From assembly GCF_026262505.1 (NCBI RefSeq), contig NC_067205.1, forward strand, positions 19,217,645 to 19,281,644: DNA of 64,000 bases, given 5' to 3'. Shown here piece by piece: positions 47,899 through 57,334 of the stretch. The translations under genes were made by a program, and so were the position numbers. Position 1 is the first letter of the stretch. The number at the start of each line of letters is the position of its first letter. The notes below the pieces were generated by a model. The model made no database searches. It had not been told where the DNA came from and worked only from the letters and a program-made list of their open reading frames with translations. The stretch comes from Trichomonas vaginalis G3. Taxonomy: Eukaryota > Parabasalia > Trichomonadida > Trichomonadidae.

Positions 47899-49248
47899 AA
47901 AAATATAATTTAGGTGAAGAGGTTAGATCTAACCTGTTTTCTAACCTCTTTTTTCACCTCTTGAATTTTCATGAATTTTCCCGAAATAAAAAATAAAGTT
48001 AGTTTTATTTTGTATGTAAAGATATGATTTCAGGGATTTTTTTGACGAAGTGCAAACGTTCACTTCGTCAAAAAATAACAGTTATATAATGAAAAAGTGT
48101 CATTTTTTGTATTTTTTTGTATTTGACGAGAATGTCGGGTAGAAGGTTAGATCTAACCTGTTTTCTAACCTGTTTTCTACCCTCTTGAATTTTCATGACT
48201 TCTTCGTAAATGTTTTGTCAAGACTTCTTCGTAATGAGTGTAAAGGACCCAAAAATATAATTTAGGGTAGATGGTTAGATCTCACCTGTTTTTTCACCTC
48301 TTTTTTCACCTCTTGAATTTGTCATGACTTCTTCGTAAATGTTTTGTCATGACTTCTTCGTAAATGTTTTGTCATGACTTCTTCGTAAATGTTTTGTCAA
48401 GACTTCTTCGTAATGAGTGTAAAGGACCCAAAAATATAATTTAGGGTAGAAGGTTAGATCTAACCTGTTTTCTCACCTGTTTTCTAACATGGTCTAAAAC
48501 TCTCGAAAATCATGAATTTTCATGAATTTCCTTAAGATAGAAAAAATAAAGTTAGTGTCATTTTTTTTGTATTTTTTTGTATGTAAGATATGATTTCAGG
48601 GATTTTTTTGACGAAGTGCAAACGTTCACTTCGTCAAAAAATAACAGTTATCTAATGAAAAAGTGTCATTTTTTTGTATTTTTTTGTATAAAAGATATGA
48701 TTTCAGGGATTTTTTTGACGAAGTGCAAACGTTCACTTCGTCAAAAAATAACAGTTATATAATGAAAAAGTGTCATTTTTTGTATTTTTTTGTATTTGAC
48801 GAGAATGTCGGGTAGAAGGTTAGATCTAACCTGTTTTCTAACCTGTTTTCTACCCTCTTGAATTTTCATGACTTCTTCGTAAATGTTTTGTCAAGACTTC
48901 TTCGTAAATGTTTTGTCATGACTTCTTCGTAAATGTTTTGTCATGACTTCTTCGTAAATGTTTTGTCATGACTTCTTCGTAAATGTTTTGTCATGACTTC
49001 TTCGTAAATGTTTTGTCATGACTTCTTCGTAAATGTTTTGTCAAGACTTCTTCGTAAATGTTTTGTCAAGACTTCTTCATCGTAATGAGCGTAAAGGACC
49101 CAAAAATATAATTTAGGGTAGAAGGTTAGATCTAACCTGTTTTCTAACCTCATTTCTACCCTCTTGAATTTTCATGAATTTTCCCGAAATAAAAAATAAA
49201 GTTAGTTTTATTTTTTTATTTTTTTTTATTTTGTATAAAAGAACAGAA
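47899..49248. repeat. Accessory intergenic repeat block of A-right
   Basis: Holds at least four modules: an ATATAATTTAGG start; palindromic words AGGTTAGATCTAACCT or GGTGA/TCACC; the hairpin unit (about 48037-48076, 48603-48640, 48711-48748); and runs of the 25-bp minisatellite (48310-48410; 48867-49080, about 8.5 copies). I see no gene. Confidence 0.8.
48867..49080. repeat. 25-bp minisatellite, about 8.5 units
   Basis: The unit is GACTTCTTCGTAAATGTTTT followed by GTCAT or GTCAA. Diverged single units are scattered through the accessory regions of every element here. Confidence 0.9.
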
Positions 49249-50181
49249 ATGTCAGTCGAAGCAACAACAATTCAAACAACAGCACCAAACTCGTTAGTCA
49301 TGAATCCAACATCTATGTTAGTAGAAATGAAAAGCTTCATTCCTTCTTCATATACTTTTGAAACAGAAATCCAGAAGATAAAGCAGGAACTTTTAACAAG
49401 TACTTTGGACTGTTGTGCGAAAGATGAACAAAATGAACAGTATCTTTACGACATGCAGGACCCGGTGGAACATTTACCCAAATTGCCTGAAATCCAACAA
49501 CAAAAGCTCACTATTCCTGAATTCGATGAAATTGAAGTGAAACCAACTGACTCAGTAGAAATAAAGAAGTTCATACGAAAGGTAAACTATGAGTTTCTAG
49601 GATTTCATTGCAACCATAAGGTTATGGACAAAGATTGCGACATGGTATATAAGAATGTTTCTGACATATATAAATCTGAAGAATTTAAGACCTACGACAA
49701 CTTTGTTTCGTTAGTTGCTGAATGTGTATGGCAGATAAGAGATAAAGATAAAAGATGTAAAATATGGAACAAACAAATAAAACCAGCAGCTTTTGAGTTA
49801 AAGAAAACCATTGACGCCTTAGTTGTTTTAGCAGGTAAGGTTTCAGAATATAACGCAAAAATGAACCCGCAATGTTCTAAATGTAAAGCAGCAATGAGGA
49901 GATATAACTACTCCGTCAAAGAGATAGAAAGAATGAGAAACGACTATGCAGACTTAAAGAAAGAAGCAGAGAAACCAGCAGAAAACAAAATGGACATGTT
50001 AGCATTTCTAAACAAAAACTATCCAACAGCTGACGATTTCCTTCTTTCAGATGTCAAGAAGAAATATAAAGAAACATTCGGCATTGTGAAAACATTCGAT
50101 GTACTAAAAGAAGAAATCGAAGCCACAAAATTGTTTAAAGTCATGAACCATCGCAACATATACCATGTAAAACGCTTGTAA
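49249..50181 (+). CDS. Unrecognised accessory protein family 1 (A-right)
   Basis: A 310-residue protein. The ATG is chosen after TATAAAAGAACAGAA. The first residues MSVEA equal those of the KilA-N protein at 25001, and the family sequence begins right after (SLVMNPTSMLVEMKSF). FHCNHKVMDKDCD near residue 120 and QCSKCKAAMRRY near 207 could form a zinc site. The rest is helical and charged. The function is unknown. Confidence 0.75.
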   Translation: MSVEATTIQTTAPNSLVMNPTSMLVEMKSFIPSSYTFETEIQKIKQELLTSTLDCCAKDEQNEQYLYDMQDPVEHLPKLPEIQQQKLTIPEFDEIEVKPTDSVEIKKFIRKVNYEFLGFHCNHKVMDKDCDMVYKNVSDIYKSEEFKTYDNFVSLVAECVWQIRDKDKRCKIWNKQIKPAAFELKKTIDALVVLAGKVSEYNAKMNPQCSKCKAAMRRYNYSVKEIERMRNDYADLKKEAEKPAENKMDMLAFLNKNYPTADDFLLSDVKKKYKETFGIVKTFDVLKEEIEATKLFKVMNHRNIYHVKRL

Positions 50182-50434
50182 ATAGTTATGTTAGAAAAGT
50201 GGTTAGAAAACGTGTTAGATCTAACATGCTAACATAAACTTTATTTTTATTGAATTCTGTATAAAATTCTGAGTAAAATGACATATGGCATGTGTCAAAC
50301 CGTTGAGTTTTCACAAAATTTAAAAAATAACGTTTACCATGTAAAACACTTATAAAATAACTGGGGTGAAAAAAGAGGTGAGAAAACGGGTGAGATCTAA
50401 CCATCTACCCTAAAATATATTTTTGCTGAAAAAA
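50182..50434. repeat. Intergenic module
   Basis: GTTAGATCTAACATGCTAACA words, an AT-rich stretch with ATGACATATGGCATGTGTCAAAC, then GGTGA words. The same AACGGTTTGACA segment recurs near 61690-61715. No gene is seen. Confidence 0.6.
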
Positions 50435-50690
50435 ATGACCAAATTTCATGAATTTCCTCATATGCTTGCTACCCTCGAAAAACCGAGGGTAGAGATTCCG
50501 TACGAAAATCGCAAGAATTTGCCAATAAATTTAAGAGGTTGGTATGTACATAGACTATTAGTAAATGCAGTTGCAGTGAAGGCTTACTTTACATCGTTCA
50601 GAAACCAAACATACAGACATTGGTTCAAAAACCAAAGCACACAAGAACTTTTGAGTGAAATTTCTCTAGACCGACTTTTTTCGGTCTAGC
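50435..50690 (+). pseudogene. Chimeric KilA-N/GIY-YIG pseudogene
   Basis: The first part (EFPHMLATLEKPRVEIPYENRKNL, LRGWYVHRLLVNAVA) matches the KilA-N gene at 52012-52839. It passes into a short piece of the GIY-YIG gene (around 51650-51680), then a third KilA-N-like piece (HWFKNQSTQELLSE). It is a patchwork of neighbouring genes and has no start of its own. A functional product is unlikely. Confidence 0.7.
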
Positions 50691-51311
50691 ATAAAACTCT
50701 ATGAAAATCGTGAAAAACAGCGAGACAGACTTTTTTCTGAAAACAGTGAAGAACAGCGAGTAGGTAAAAAAACCCGGTCGCCAAAACTCTATGAAAATCG
50801 TGAAGCACAGCGACCCAGACTTTTTTCGGGGTCGCCTAAAACTCATGAAAATCGTGAAAATTTGCCATGCTGCTCTTCTGAGTTCGTCGGTATTTTGGAA
50901 GTGTTGCACCTTCGAGTCTTCTGACATGAAAAAAATGACCAAATTTCATTATATAACTGTTATTTTTTACGAAGTGAACTTTGACACTTCGTAAAAAAAA
51001 TCCCTGAAATCATATCTTTTATACAAAATAAAAAAAATAACGTTAGTTTTTTTCTATCTTAAGGAAATTCATGAAAATTCAAGAGGGTGAAAAAACAGGT
51101 GAGAAAACGGGTGAGATCTAACCATCTACCCTAAAATATATTTTTGCTGAAAAAAATGACCAAATTTCATTATATAACTGTTATTTTTTACGAAGTGAAC
51201 TTTGACACTTCGTAAAAAAAATCCCTGAAATCATATCTTTTATACAAAATAAAAAAAATAACGTTAGTTTTTTTAAAAAAATATTTTTTATCTTGTATGT
51301 AAAGACAGAAA
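50691..51311. repeat. Iterated repeats and two hairpin units
   Basis: 50690-50860 has iterations of AAAACTCTATGAAAATCGTGAA and CAGCGA with CGACTTTTTTCGGTC hairpin-like pieces. Hairpin units lie at about 50968-50998 and 51187-51217 with the conserved flank TCCCTGAAATCATATC. GGTGA words and two gene leaders complete it. The mirror version of this block is at 650-900. Confidence 0.75.
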
Positions 51312-51923
51312 ATGACAAAGGTTGAGTTTGAAACAGTTAGAAAGATAGACAATGACACCAAAATGGTTAGAATATGTGATTTAAACGTAAGATACTCAAA
51401 GAAATACAACAAATATTCTTTGTCAGACATTTTATCTCCATTTGGAAAGAAACCGAAGGACTGGGTTAGAATTGCTTCTACTCAGAAATTTTTGACAAGA
51501 AATCCTGAGCTTATGATATCAGTAGCATTTCATGGAACTACAGCATATCTTATAGACAAAAGTCTTATACCAATAGTTTTGTTATGGTTAGACCCAGTTG
51601 TTGGATATAACTTCATAACATATGGTTCATTCGATACGGAACGTTGCAGTGAAGGCTTACTTTACATCGTTCAGAAACCGAAGGACTTCAATACAAAAAG
51701 ATATAAGATAGGAAGAACATATAATATAACTCAAAGATATGACAGTACAGTCAATAGAGTCAAGGTTGTGTTTGCTAATGATATGAGAGCTGCAGAAACA
51801 GAACTACTTGAAAAGTTTGAGAAAATGTATGGTGCTCCCATAAAAGGTAAAGAAACGTTTGAAGTAGATGAGATAGATAAAGCTATAAAATTATTTGACG
51901 AAGTTGCTGAAAAATACATGTAA
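51312..51923 (+). CDS. KilA-N plus GIY-YIG (T5orf172-type) protein
   Basis: A 203-residue protein. KilA-N-like residues 35-105 (DWVRIASTQKFL, AYLIDKSLIPIVLLWLDP) are followed by a T5orf172/GIY-YIG-like domain (GLLYIVQKPKDF, YKIGRTYNITQRYDS). The final helix includes ETELLEKFEKMYG. It is a probable DNA-binding nuclease-like accessory protein. The ATG follows TTGTATGTAAAGACAGAAA. Relatives are at 1-471 and 60867-61472. Confidence 0.82.
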   Translation: MTKVEFETVRKIDNDTKMVRICDLNVRYSKKYNKYSLSDILSPFGKKPKDWVRIASTQKFLTRNPELMISVAFHGTTAYLIDKSLIPIVLLWLDPVVGYNFITYGSFDTERCSEGLLYIVQKPKDFNTKRYKIGRTYNITQRYDSTVNRVKVVFANDMRAAETELLEKFEKMYGAPIKGKETFEVDEIDKAIKLFDEVAEKYM

Positions 51924-52011
51924 AGCGTTTATTTTTGGTCTTTTGTGAAAGTCAGGAAATAACGCTAATTTTTTATAAAATATTTTTTTTATTTTGTATG
52001 TAAAGACAGAT

Positions 52012-52839
52012 ATGTCAACAACCGAGAACACAACAACAGTTATAGTCCATGAAGCTATAAATGAAGAATATGAGTACATACAGTTTAACAAACAACTCCG
52101 TCTCATTCGTTCGGTCAAAGACGATATGTACCAAATGCAAAGTATTTTGAATGCTCTTCGTTCTACAAAGCAAGCATATCATTGGTTTGAAAACCAACAG
52201 ACAAAAGAACTTTTAGAAGAATTTCCTCATATGTTTGCGACCCTCGAAAAACCGAGGGTCGAGATTCCGTACGAAAATCGTAAAAATTTGTCAAATGGTT
52301 TGAGAGGCTGGTATGTACATAGACTTCTTGTAAATGCTGTTGCAATGTGGGCTTCACCTCGTTATGCTTGTTATATTTTCATGATGTTAGATGAAATTCA
52401 TAGACAAGAACGTGAAGAGATAGAAAACAAGCTTGAAGCAAAAGATGAAGTCATTGAAGCAAAAGACAAAAGCCTTCAGAAAAGAATACCACGTTCGGTA
52501 CCAAAAGGAAAGGAAAAGAACTATAAGTATATGATTTATACTGAAGAGATGGAAAATGAAGAAGACAGAGATATGGTTATGTTGCATTTAGTCAGAAGAA
52601 ACAACAAAAGCTTTTACGACCTTGCTAAGATTTACAAATCTGACAGAAATTGGTTCTATCGCGAAAACTTACCGATTTCAATGACACCGAATGAAGATGT
52701 GAAACAAATAGTTCAAGATACGTTACCTCAAACACACTATGATATTAAAGGTTGTACAATTCTTACCTTCAAAGAAGATTTGCCATTGTTAAAGGAAAAA
52801 ATAACAGAGTATTTTGACAACTTCAAACAAGCAGAGTAA
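52012..52839 (+). CDS. KilA-N protein with DUF3627-like C-terminus
   Basis: A 275-residue protein. The start MSTTENTTTVIVHEAINEEY follows GTAAAGACAGAT. The KilA-N-like core includes HWFENQQTKELLEEFPHM and GWYVHRLLVNAVAMWASPRYACYIF (up to residue 130). A coiled linker rich in Lys/Glu/Asp follows. The C-terminal domain has YKYMIYTEEMENEEDRDMVML, SDRNWFYRENLP and HYDIKGCTIL, as in KilA-N proteins of large DNA viruses. It is a likely DNA-binding regulator. Broken relatives are in B and D. Confidence 0.85.
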   Translation: MSTTENTTTVIVHEAINEEYEYIQFNKQLRLIRSVKDDMYQMQSILNALRSTKQAYHWFENQQTKELLEEFPHMFATLEKPRVEIPYENRKNLSNGLRGWYVHRLLVNAVAMWASPRYACYIFMMLDEIHRQEREEIENKLEAKDEVIEAKDKSLQKRIPRSVPKGKEKNYKYMIYTEEMENEEDRDMVMLHLVRRNNKSFYDLAKIYKSDRNWFYRENLPISMTPNEDVKQIVQDTLPQTHYDIKGCTILTFKEDLPLLKEKITEYFDNFKQAE

Positions 52840-52854
52840 ATGAACTCTTTATTT

Positions 52855-53730
52855 TTACGCTTGACTTTTTACAATTTGAACTTTGTTTGCGTAGATATGA
52901 ATTCTGAAAGAAGTATGAGGGTCTTGTATGACTTTGTACTTCTCCCATAGTTCATGTCTGTCAAACTTACCTGCCATGGACTCTTTCATAAGTTCCATGA
53001 AATCGTCTTCGGACAATCCGGGGAAAAGTACAATGTCAGTAAGTATTCTCTTTACATCCTTACTTAAACTCTTTGCTGTCTGTACACAAATGACAACTGA
53101 AATGTTAAAGTGTCTGAGCTTCTTAAGAATTCGACACATGTCTTGTTCTCTATTCTTTAACAAAGGATGAGAAGCAAAGTCATCTAAGATAAGAAGACAT
53201 CTATGAGGGTACGTTTTCCAATCGTAAGATTGCAATTTCTTCGAAATGTATTCTATCTCTTTCTGTTTGTTTCTGAAGTGTTTCTTCTCTAATATTCTCT
53301 GCATTTCCTCATTTGGGTCTTTAAACTTAGAATTTATATACTCATTTATAGCATTATACTTCAAAACTCTTCTTTGGTACTTCTTTATCCAATCTAACAA
53401 CTCAGAGTCTTTTATACATACTAACTTAGACTTCTTTATAATCTCTTTGAACGAATTGACGGTTTGGTCAAATTGACCAGAAGTACTACAAATGACTACT
53501 AACTCATAGAATGGGTTCTTCTCATCTAGTTCTTGTTGTTGTGCAGCCATTTTAAGATAAGTGAAAGTCTTACCCGACCCAGGTGGTGCAATTAGACCTG
53601 TTATACCATTCTGAGCAAATAAGAACTTGTCATGTATGGGTTTTATCTGAGCATTTTCCAACTTCCTCTTGTTCTTATTTAAAACATTCTCAAATTTTTT
53701 GTCAATGTCAGCAAACTTTTTTTCTAACAT
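52855..53730 (-). CDS. Genome-packaging ATPase (A type)
   Basis: The start is taken at 53730 (MLEKKFADIDKK), which follows ATTTTTCTAAAAAT. That gives 291 residues. Walker A is APPGSGKTF near residues 48-56, and Walker B-like CLLILDDFASHP lies near 180-190. SVVICVQTAKSL is the sensor strand. It resembles the A32/FtsK-HerA group and the B ATPase in layout but is a distinct lineage. It would drive DNA into the capsid. Confidence 0.85.
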   Translation of the reverse strand: MLEKKFADIDKKFENVLNKNKRKLENAQIKPIHDKFLFAQNGITGLIAPPGSGKTFTYLKMAAQQQELDEKNPFYELVVICSTSGQFDQTVNSFKEIIKKSKLVCIKDSELLDWIKKYQRRVLKYNAINEYINSKFKDPNEEMQRILEKKHFRNKQKEIEYISKKLQSYDWKTYPHRCLLILDDFASHPLLKNREQDMCRILKKLRHFNISVVICVQTAKSLSKDVKRILTDIVLFPGLSEDDFMELMKESMAGKFDRHELWEKYKVIQDPHTSFRIHIYANKVQIVKSQA

Positions 53731-53766
53731 ATTTTTAGAAAAATTAAAATTTTTATCTTTTAGAAA
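53731..53766. promoter_or_regulatory. 36-bp divergent promoter region
   Basis: Both sides carry a TTTTT...TAGAAA or TCTAAAAA type signal; the plus side is AATTTTTATCTTTTAGAAA before the ATG at 53767. Confidence 0.5.
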
Positions 53767-54213
53767 ATGTCTAGCGATTTCGCTATCTATATTCGAGACA
53801 AACTTTTTGACAGCAAAACATCTGTAGACCATAAAATCTTACATAGTGTAAACAAGAAAGGTGAATTTGTTCTAAAGTTCTGTTTCTGGGAATATGACAA
53901 GAACCATAAAACATTAAGCAGAGCAGTCTTAAAATTTGTCAATGACAGACTTGTTGACAGAGATGACGCCTCTTGGAGAGATGAAGTCCAACAAAACTTC
54001 TTAGAATGCAAAGAAGACACATGCACTGTTCTTGAAGATGAAATAGAAAACAGAATAGAAGAGCTATTAAAGGACAAAGAACTTTTACAAAAATATGGTT
54101 CTGAGAAGTTTGACATAACTCCACCAGAAAAGAAGAAGAAAGAAAAGAAAGAAAAGAAAGTAGAAGAAGAGAAGAAAGAACCCGAGCCAGAGAAGAAGAA
54201 ATTTGACATGTAA
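53767..54213 (+). CDS. Unrecognised protein with Lys/Glu tail
   Basis: A 148-residue protein. The folded N-terminal part includes GEFVLKFCFWEYDKNHK. A helical segment (EIENRIEELLKDKELLQKY) follows, then an extremely charged Lys/Glu tail from about residue 118. It converges on the SSB-like gene with a 16-bp gap. No family is recognised. Confidence 0.65.
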   Translation: MSSDFAIYIRDKLFDSKTSVDHKILHSVNKKGEFVLKFCFWEYDKNHKTLSRAVLKFVNDRLVDRDDASWRDEVQQNFLECKEDTCTVLEDEIENRIEELLKDKELLQKYGSEKFDITPPEKKKKEKKEKKVEEEKKEPEPEKKKFDM

Positions 54214-54229
54214 AAATAAAATTTTATTT

Positions 54230-54649
54230 TTAGAACATTTCTGGGTCAATGTCAATGTTCTCTTCCTCTTTAGGAGCAAACACTGGCTTAGACTCTAAAA
54301 TCTTTTTACCCAATTTACCTTGAACTTCAACTATCTTAGACTCATAATATTCATAGTCGTCTGCTTTCTTTGGTTCATAAGGTATAACAAGTTTGTATGC
54401 TTTGCCTTCTTTAAGGTTTGAAAACCTTCTGTCAAAACTTTCTTTGACTGTTAACAAACCTTCTATGTCTAAGTCTTCAAATTTCGCACCATTTTTAGTC
54501 ACAATAGCAAACTTAACTGGTTCGATGTTCCAAACTTTGCTGAATGAAGACTTTTCAAAATGGTAGAAGTAAACATTCAAATATGTGAATGGGTCTAGTT
54601 CTTCTTTAAGTCCTGACATGTACTTGTTTACTGAGATGAATTTTGTCAT
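54230..54649 (-). CDS. Possible single-stranded-DNA-binding-like protein (A)
   Basis: The start is at 54649 (MTKFISVNKYMSG), after ATCCGATAGAAAAG, giving 139 residues. The beta-rich body (YLNVYFYHFEKSSF, KFAIVTKNGAKFED, AYKLVIPYEP) is followed by an acidic tail with hydrophobic tip (EEENIDIDPEMF). The tail ends like that of 28593-29066. Location directly beside the helicase supports a replication role. The body is compatible with an OB-type fold but this is not shown. Confidence 0.6.
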   Translation of the reverse strand: MTKFISVNKYMSGLKEELDPFTYLNVYFYHFEKSSFSKVWNIEPVKFAIVTKNGAKFEDLDIEGLLTVKESFDRRFSNLKEGKAYKLVIPYEPKKADDYEYYESKIVEVQGKLGKKILESKPVFAPKEEENIDIDPEMF

Positions 54650-54686
54650 CTTTTCTATCGGATAAAAAAAATATTTTTTTTTAAAT

Positions 54687-55922
54687 TTACTCAGAAAAAT
54701 TTTTCTTTGTATATACACCATTCTGTACGTCTAAAAGACTTTTGACATTTGCCAAGAATGTTCGTTTAGACGCTGTCATATAACCATATTCTTGACAATA
54801 TTGTTTATACGAATCGTACAATGACCTTTCATCTAAACACTCAAAGTCAGTTTCATCTATGAACAGTTCATATACACTCTTGTTTGCTTCTAACAATGTT
54901 TGTCTCTCTTCGGTATGTGGAATTTGTCTTGGATTGAACTTTGAAATATCTAATGTCATAAAATATGAGAACAAGTGGTTGTAAAAGTCAGATGTCAAAG
55001 TTTCTGACAAAGCGTCAAAATATTCTGTATCTTGCATATGAGAATCTGACGTTCTGACAACTACATATCTTCTGTCAGAACTTTCTAACTTCATCGGAAC
55101 AGCATTGTTTGAAACCATAATGAAGTTTGCAACATTTTCACAAACTCTTTGGTCTTTATACTTTCTTTCAACAACTCCAACTTTGTCTGTTATAAGACTC
55201 TTCAAAGCATCTGAGTTCAAAACTTTTGTTGTATCTATACTTTGAAGTTCGTTACATACTATAAGTTTCATATTCTCTATTGAAGAGTTAAATTTACCGC
55301 AGATGTTTTCTAAGTTTGTCATATTAGGGTTCGAATAGCCCTCTAACAGTTTGCATAAGATATCTGTAAAGAATGTGTTCTTACCTGTTCCTTGTTTTCC
55401 AATTATAATGAGAGCAGTTTCATTCTTAGCACTTGGATGTTGTAAGATGTTTGCAAACCAACATAAGATATACTCATAAACCTTTTCGTTTCCATTGCAT
55501 ATAATTTCTTTGACATGGTCTAACCAAGCTTCTATAATATTTTCTTTCCATTCTACTTGTTCATATTTATATCCAGTGAAGATAGAATAGAAGTTTGGAG
55601 ATGGTGTATAAAACTTTATACCACGAACTGAAAAATCTTCAAGTTTTGACAATAAGATATCCCAAGCATCTAACATCTTCATGCCAACTTGTACGACTTT
55701 TATTTTCTTAAGTTTCTGTCTACATTCTTGTTCTGAAACTATTGTCGCTTTAGGTTTGTTAAAGACTACATCCCATTCTTTCATAACATAACATTCTGGG
55801 GCAGAGTCGACATAAATGACTAAACGTTTCAAATTCTCGACTGCTTTGTTATAGTCTCGAAATGGACACATATTTCTGAATGTTTGGAAGTCATAAAAAT
55901 CTGAAACATCTATTCTGTACAT
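54687..55922 (-). CDS. D5-like superfamily 3 helicase
   Basis: A 411-residue protein. Walker A is GKQGTGKN near residues 175-182. LIVCNEL, about 45 residues on, is the Walker B-like strand. FIMVSNNAVPMKLESSDRRYVVV near 265-288 is the sensor/arginine-finger region typical of poxvirus D5 and phage primase-helicases. The N-terminal 150 residues may be a short linker domain, and I see no complete primase core. It would unwind element DNA for replication. The ATG follows TTTTATTTTTATAAAA. Confidence 0.85.
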   Translation of the reverse strand: MYRIDVSDFYDFQTFRNMCPFRDYNKAVENLKRLVIYVDSAPECYVMKEWDVVFNKPKATIVSEQECRQKLKKIKVVQVGMKMLDAWDILLSKLEDFSVRGIKFYTPSPNFYSIFTGYKYEQVEWKENIIEAWLDHVKEIICNGNEKVYEYILCWFANILQHPSAKNETALIIIGKQGTGKNTFFTDILCKLLEGYSNPNMTNLENICGKFNSSIENMKLIVCNELQSIDTTKVLNSDALKSLITDKVGVVERKYKDQRVCENVANFIMVSNNAVPMKLESSDRRYVVVRTSDSHMQDTEYFDALSETLTSDFYNHLFSYFMTLDISKFNPRQIPHTEERQTLLEANKSVYELFIDETDFECLDERSLYDSYKQYCQEYGYMTASKRTFLANVKSLLDVQNGVYTKKNFSE

Positions 55923-55950
55923 TTTTATAAAAATAAAAAAAATATTTTTT

Positions 55951-56748
55951 TTATTCTTGACTTTGTTGTTGCATTTGTTGCATTTGTTGTTCTTGAGCTA
56001 TTTGTTGTTGAAGTTGTTCTTGTAATACAATACTTTCACCAGTTGCATCTTCCAATTCGAAACTTTCTGCCGTCATTGACAAATACATAGGACATAAAAG
56101 TTTTACAGGAACAAAGTTTGCGTCAACTAAGGTTAAGTTTATGTTTGCTAAAGTGTTTGAGTTTACTAAAGCTGAAAACTCTGCATTCGAATGAACAATA
56201 GGCAAACCAGCAGAGAATGTGTTATTTATACGCATAAGTATCTTTTGGTCATAGTAGTTTCTGTCGACATTCGAATAACACTTTGAACCTAAGTTTGAAA
56301 CAATATATAAAATAGGTGTACTTAAAGTCAATGGAACAGACATTCCTTGTATGACACCTTTTCCTGTTATAGGAAACTGTTGGTAGTAAAAACCAGATAT
56401 AAGTTTTGTATTATAGCTCATATTGTTTATAGTAAACTCAGTCGGACATCCAAACATAATGAAACCTGCTCTAGTTGCAGCACATGTTACACCCGTACTT
56501 AAAGTATTAAATAAGTCAACAAAACCTGTTGGTGGTATATCTGAGTAAGTATCTTCAAAGGAGTATTTTTTACCATTCACAACAATAAAATCTTCTGGTG
56601 TCAAAAGAGCAAAACAAGCTTTAGTCGTCATTGTGTTTAAGGTTAGTTTACAATATCGTCCTTGAGGACTTTGTAAGTTTGTTGTTATAGAATTATATGA
56701 CTCAGGGTTTTTAGTCGTAATAGTATAAACCATTGTGTCTTCTGCCAT
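55951..56748 (-). CDS. Penton-like minor capsid protein (A)
   Basis: A 265-residue protein, mostly beta. Segments CKLTLNTMTTKACFALL, FVDLFNTLSTG and, near residue 205, NLTLVDANFVPVKLLCPMYLSM correspond to the last strands of Polinton minor capsid jelly rolls; the B gene has MQFRLVDFQGEPVELKAP at the same place. The C terminus is Gln-rich. It would occupy capsid vertices. The family assignment is by pattern, not by search. Confidence 0.62.
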   Translation of the reverse strand: MAEDTMVYTITTKNPESYNSITTNLQSPQGRYCKLTLNTMTTKACFALLTPEDFIVVNGKKYSFEDTYSDIPPTGFVDLFNTLSTGVTCAATRAGFIMFGCPTEFTINNMSYNTKLISGFYYQQFPITGKGVIQGMSVPLTLSTPILYIVSNLGSKCYSNVDRNYYDQKILMRINNTFSAGLPIVHSNAEFSALVNSNTLANINLTLVDANFVPVKLLCPMYLSMTAESFELEDATGESIVLQEQLQQQIAQEQQMQQMQQQSQE

Positions 56749-56752
56749 TTAC

Positions 56753-57334
56753 TTAGCAAATAAATTTTAATGAAATGTTGTGGTCGTCAAATATTTTTAT
56801 AACGTCTGGGAAACTATATTTTAAGTTCAACGTTTCACCTCCTTTCATAACGTATATCTTGTCAATGACATTATATGAAACACCACAGCAACTAACGTCG
56901 GGTTCTATTTCTTTGATGTTTATATCGTCTGCCTCTGTCAAAAGTTTCAATAGTTCTTTCAAAACTTCATGAGGTGCAATGACATATGAGTTCACTTTTA
57001 CAGGGTTGTGTTCGACCAAGTTTAACATTATACCTAAAGCTTGACAAATCTTCTCCTGAGTTTGAAGTTTGTCTTTCAGTTGTTGGTAGTCGTTTCGAAT
57101 ATCTGCAACAGAACTTAAGTCTCTGCTAACTTCAGGGTATGTTGGTTGTTCTTTTACAGGAACAATTGTTATACCATCTTCGTCTTCGTATGGTTTCCCC
57201 ACTTCAACATCTCTTTCTTTGACATTGACAATAACACTTTGACTGTTTGTTTGAGTTGGTGAATTTAACTTCACATCTGCCACTGCCATTAAACCTTTTG
57301 AAACACTTACGCTTCTATTTTTCGGAAATGACAT
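56753..57334 (-). CDS. Conserved protein related to 18801-19415
   Basis: The start is at 57334 (MSFPKNRSVSVSKG), giving 193 residues. The N-terminal half is polar and probably disordered. A helical middle leads to a C-terminal module with DVSCCGVSYN, KIYVMKGGETLNLKYSF and NISLKFIC. The CCG turn and strand order match the B protein, which also neighbours the penton-like gene. Function unknown, shared by both element types. Confidence 0.68.
   Translation of the reverse strand: MSFPKNRSVSVSKGLMAVADVKLNSPTQTNSQSVIVNVKERDVEVGKPYEDEDGITIVPVKEQPTYPEVSRDLSSVADIRNDYQQLKDKLQTQEKICQALGIMLNLVEHNPVKVNSYVIAPHEVLKELLKLLTEADDINIKEIEPDVSCCGVSYNVIDKIYVMKGGETLNLKYSFPDVIKIFDDHNISLKFIC

Noticed and set aside
48300-49090. 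CRISPR-like array
   Set aside because: Units are contiguous 25-bp minisatellite repeats without spacers, in a eukaryotic context.
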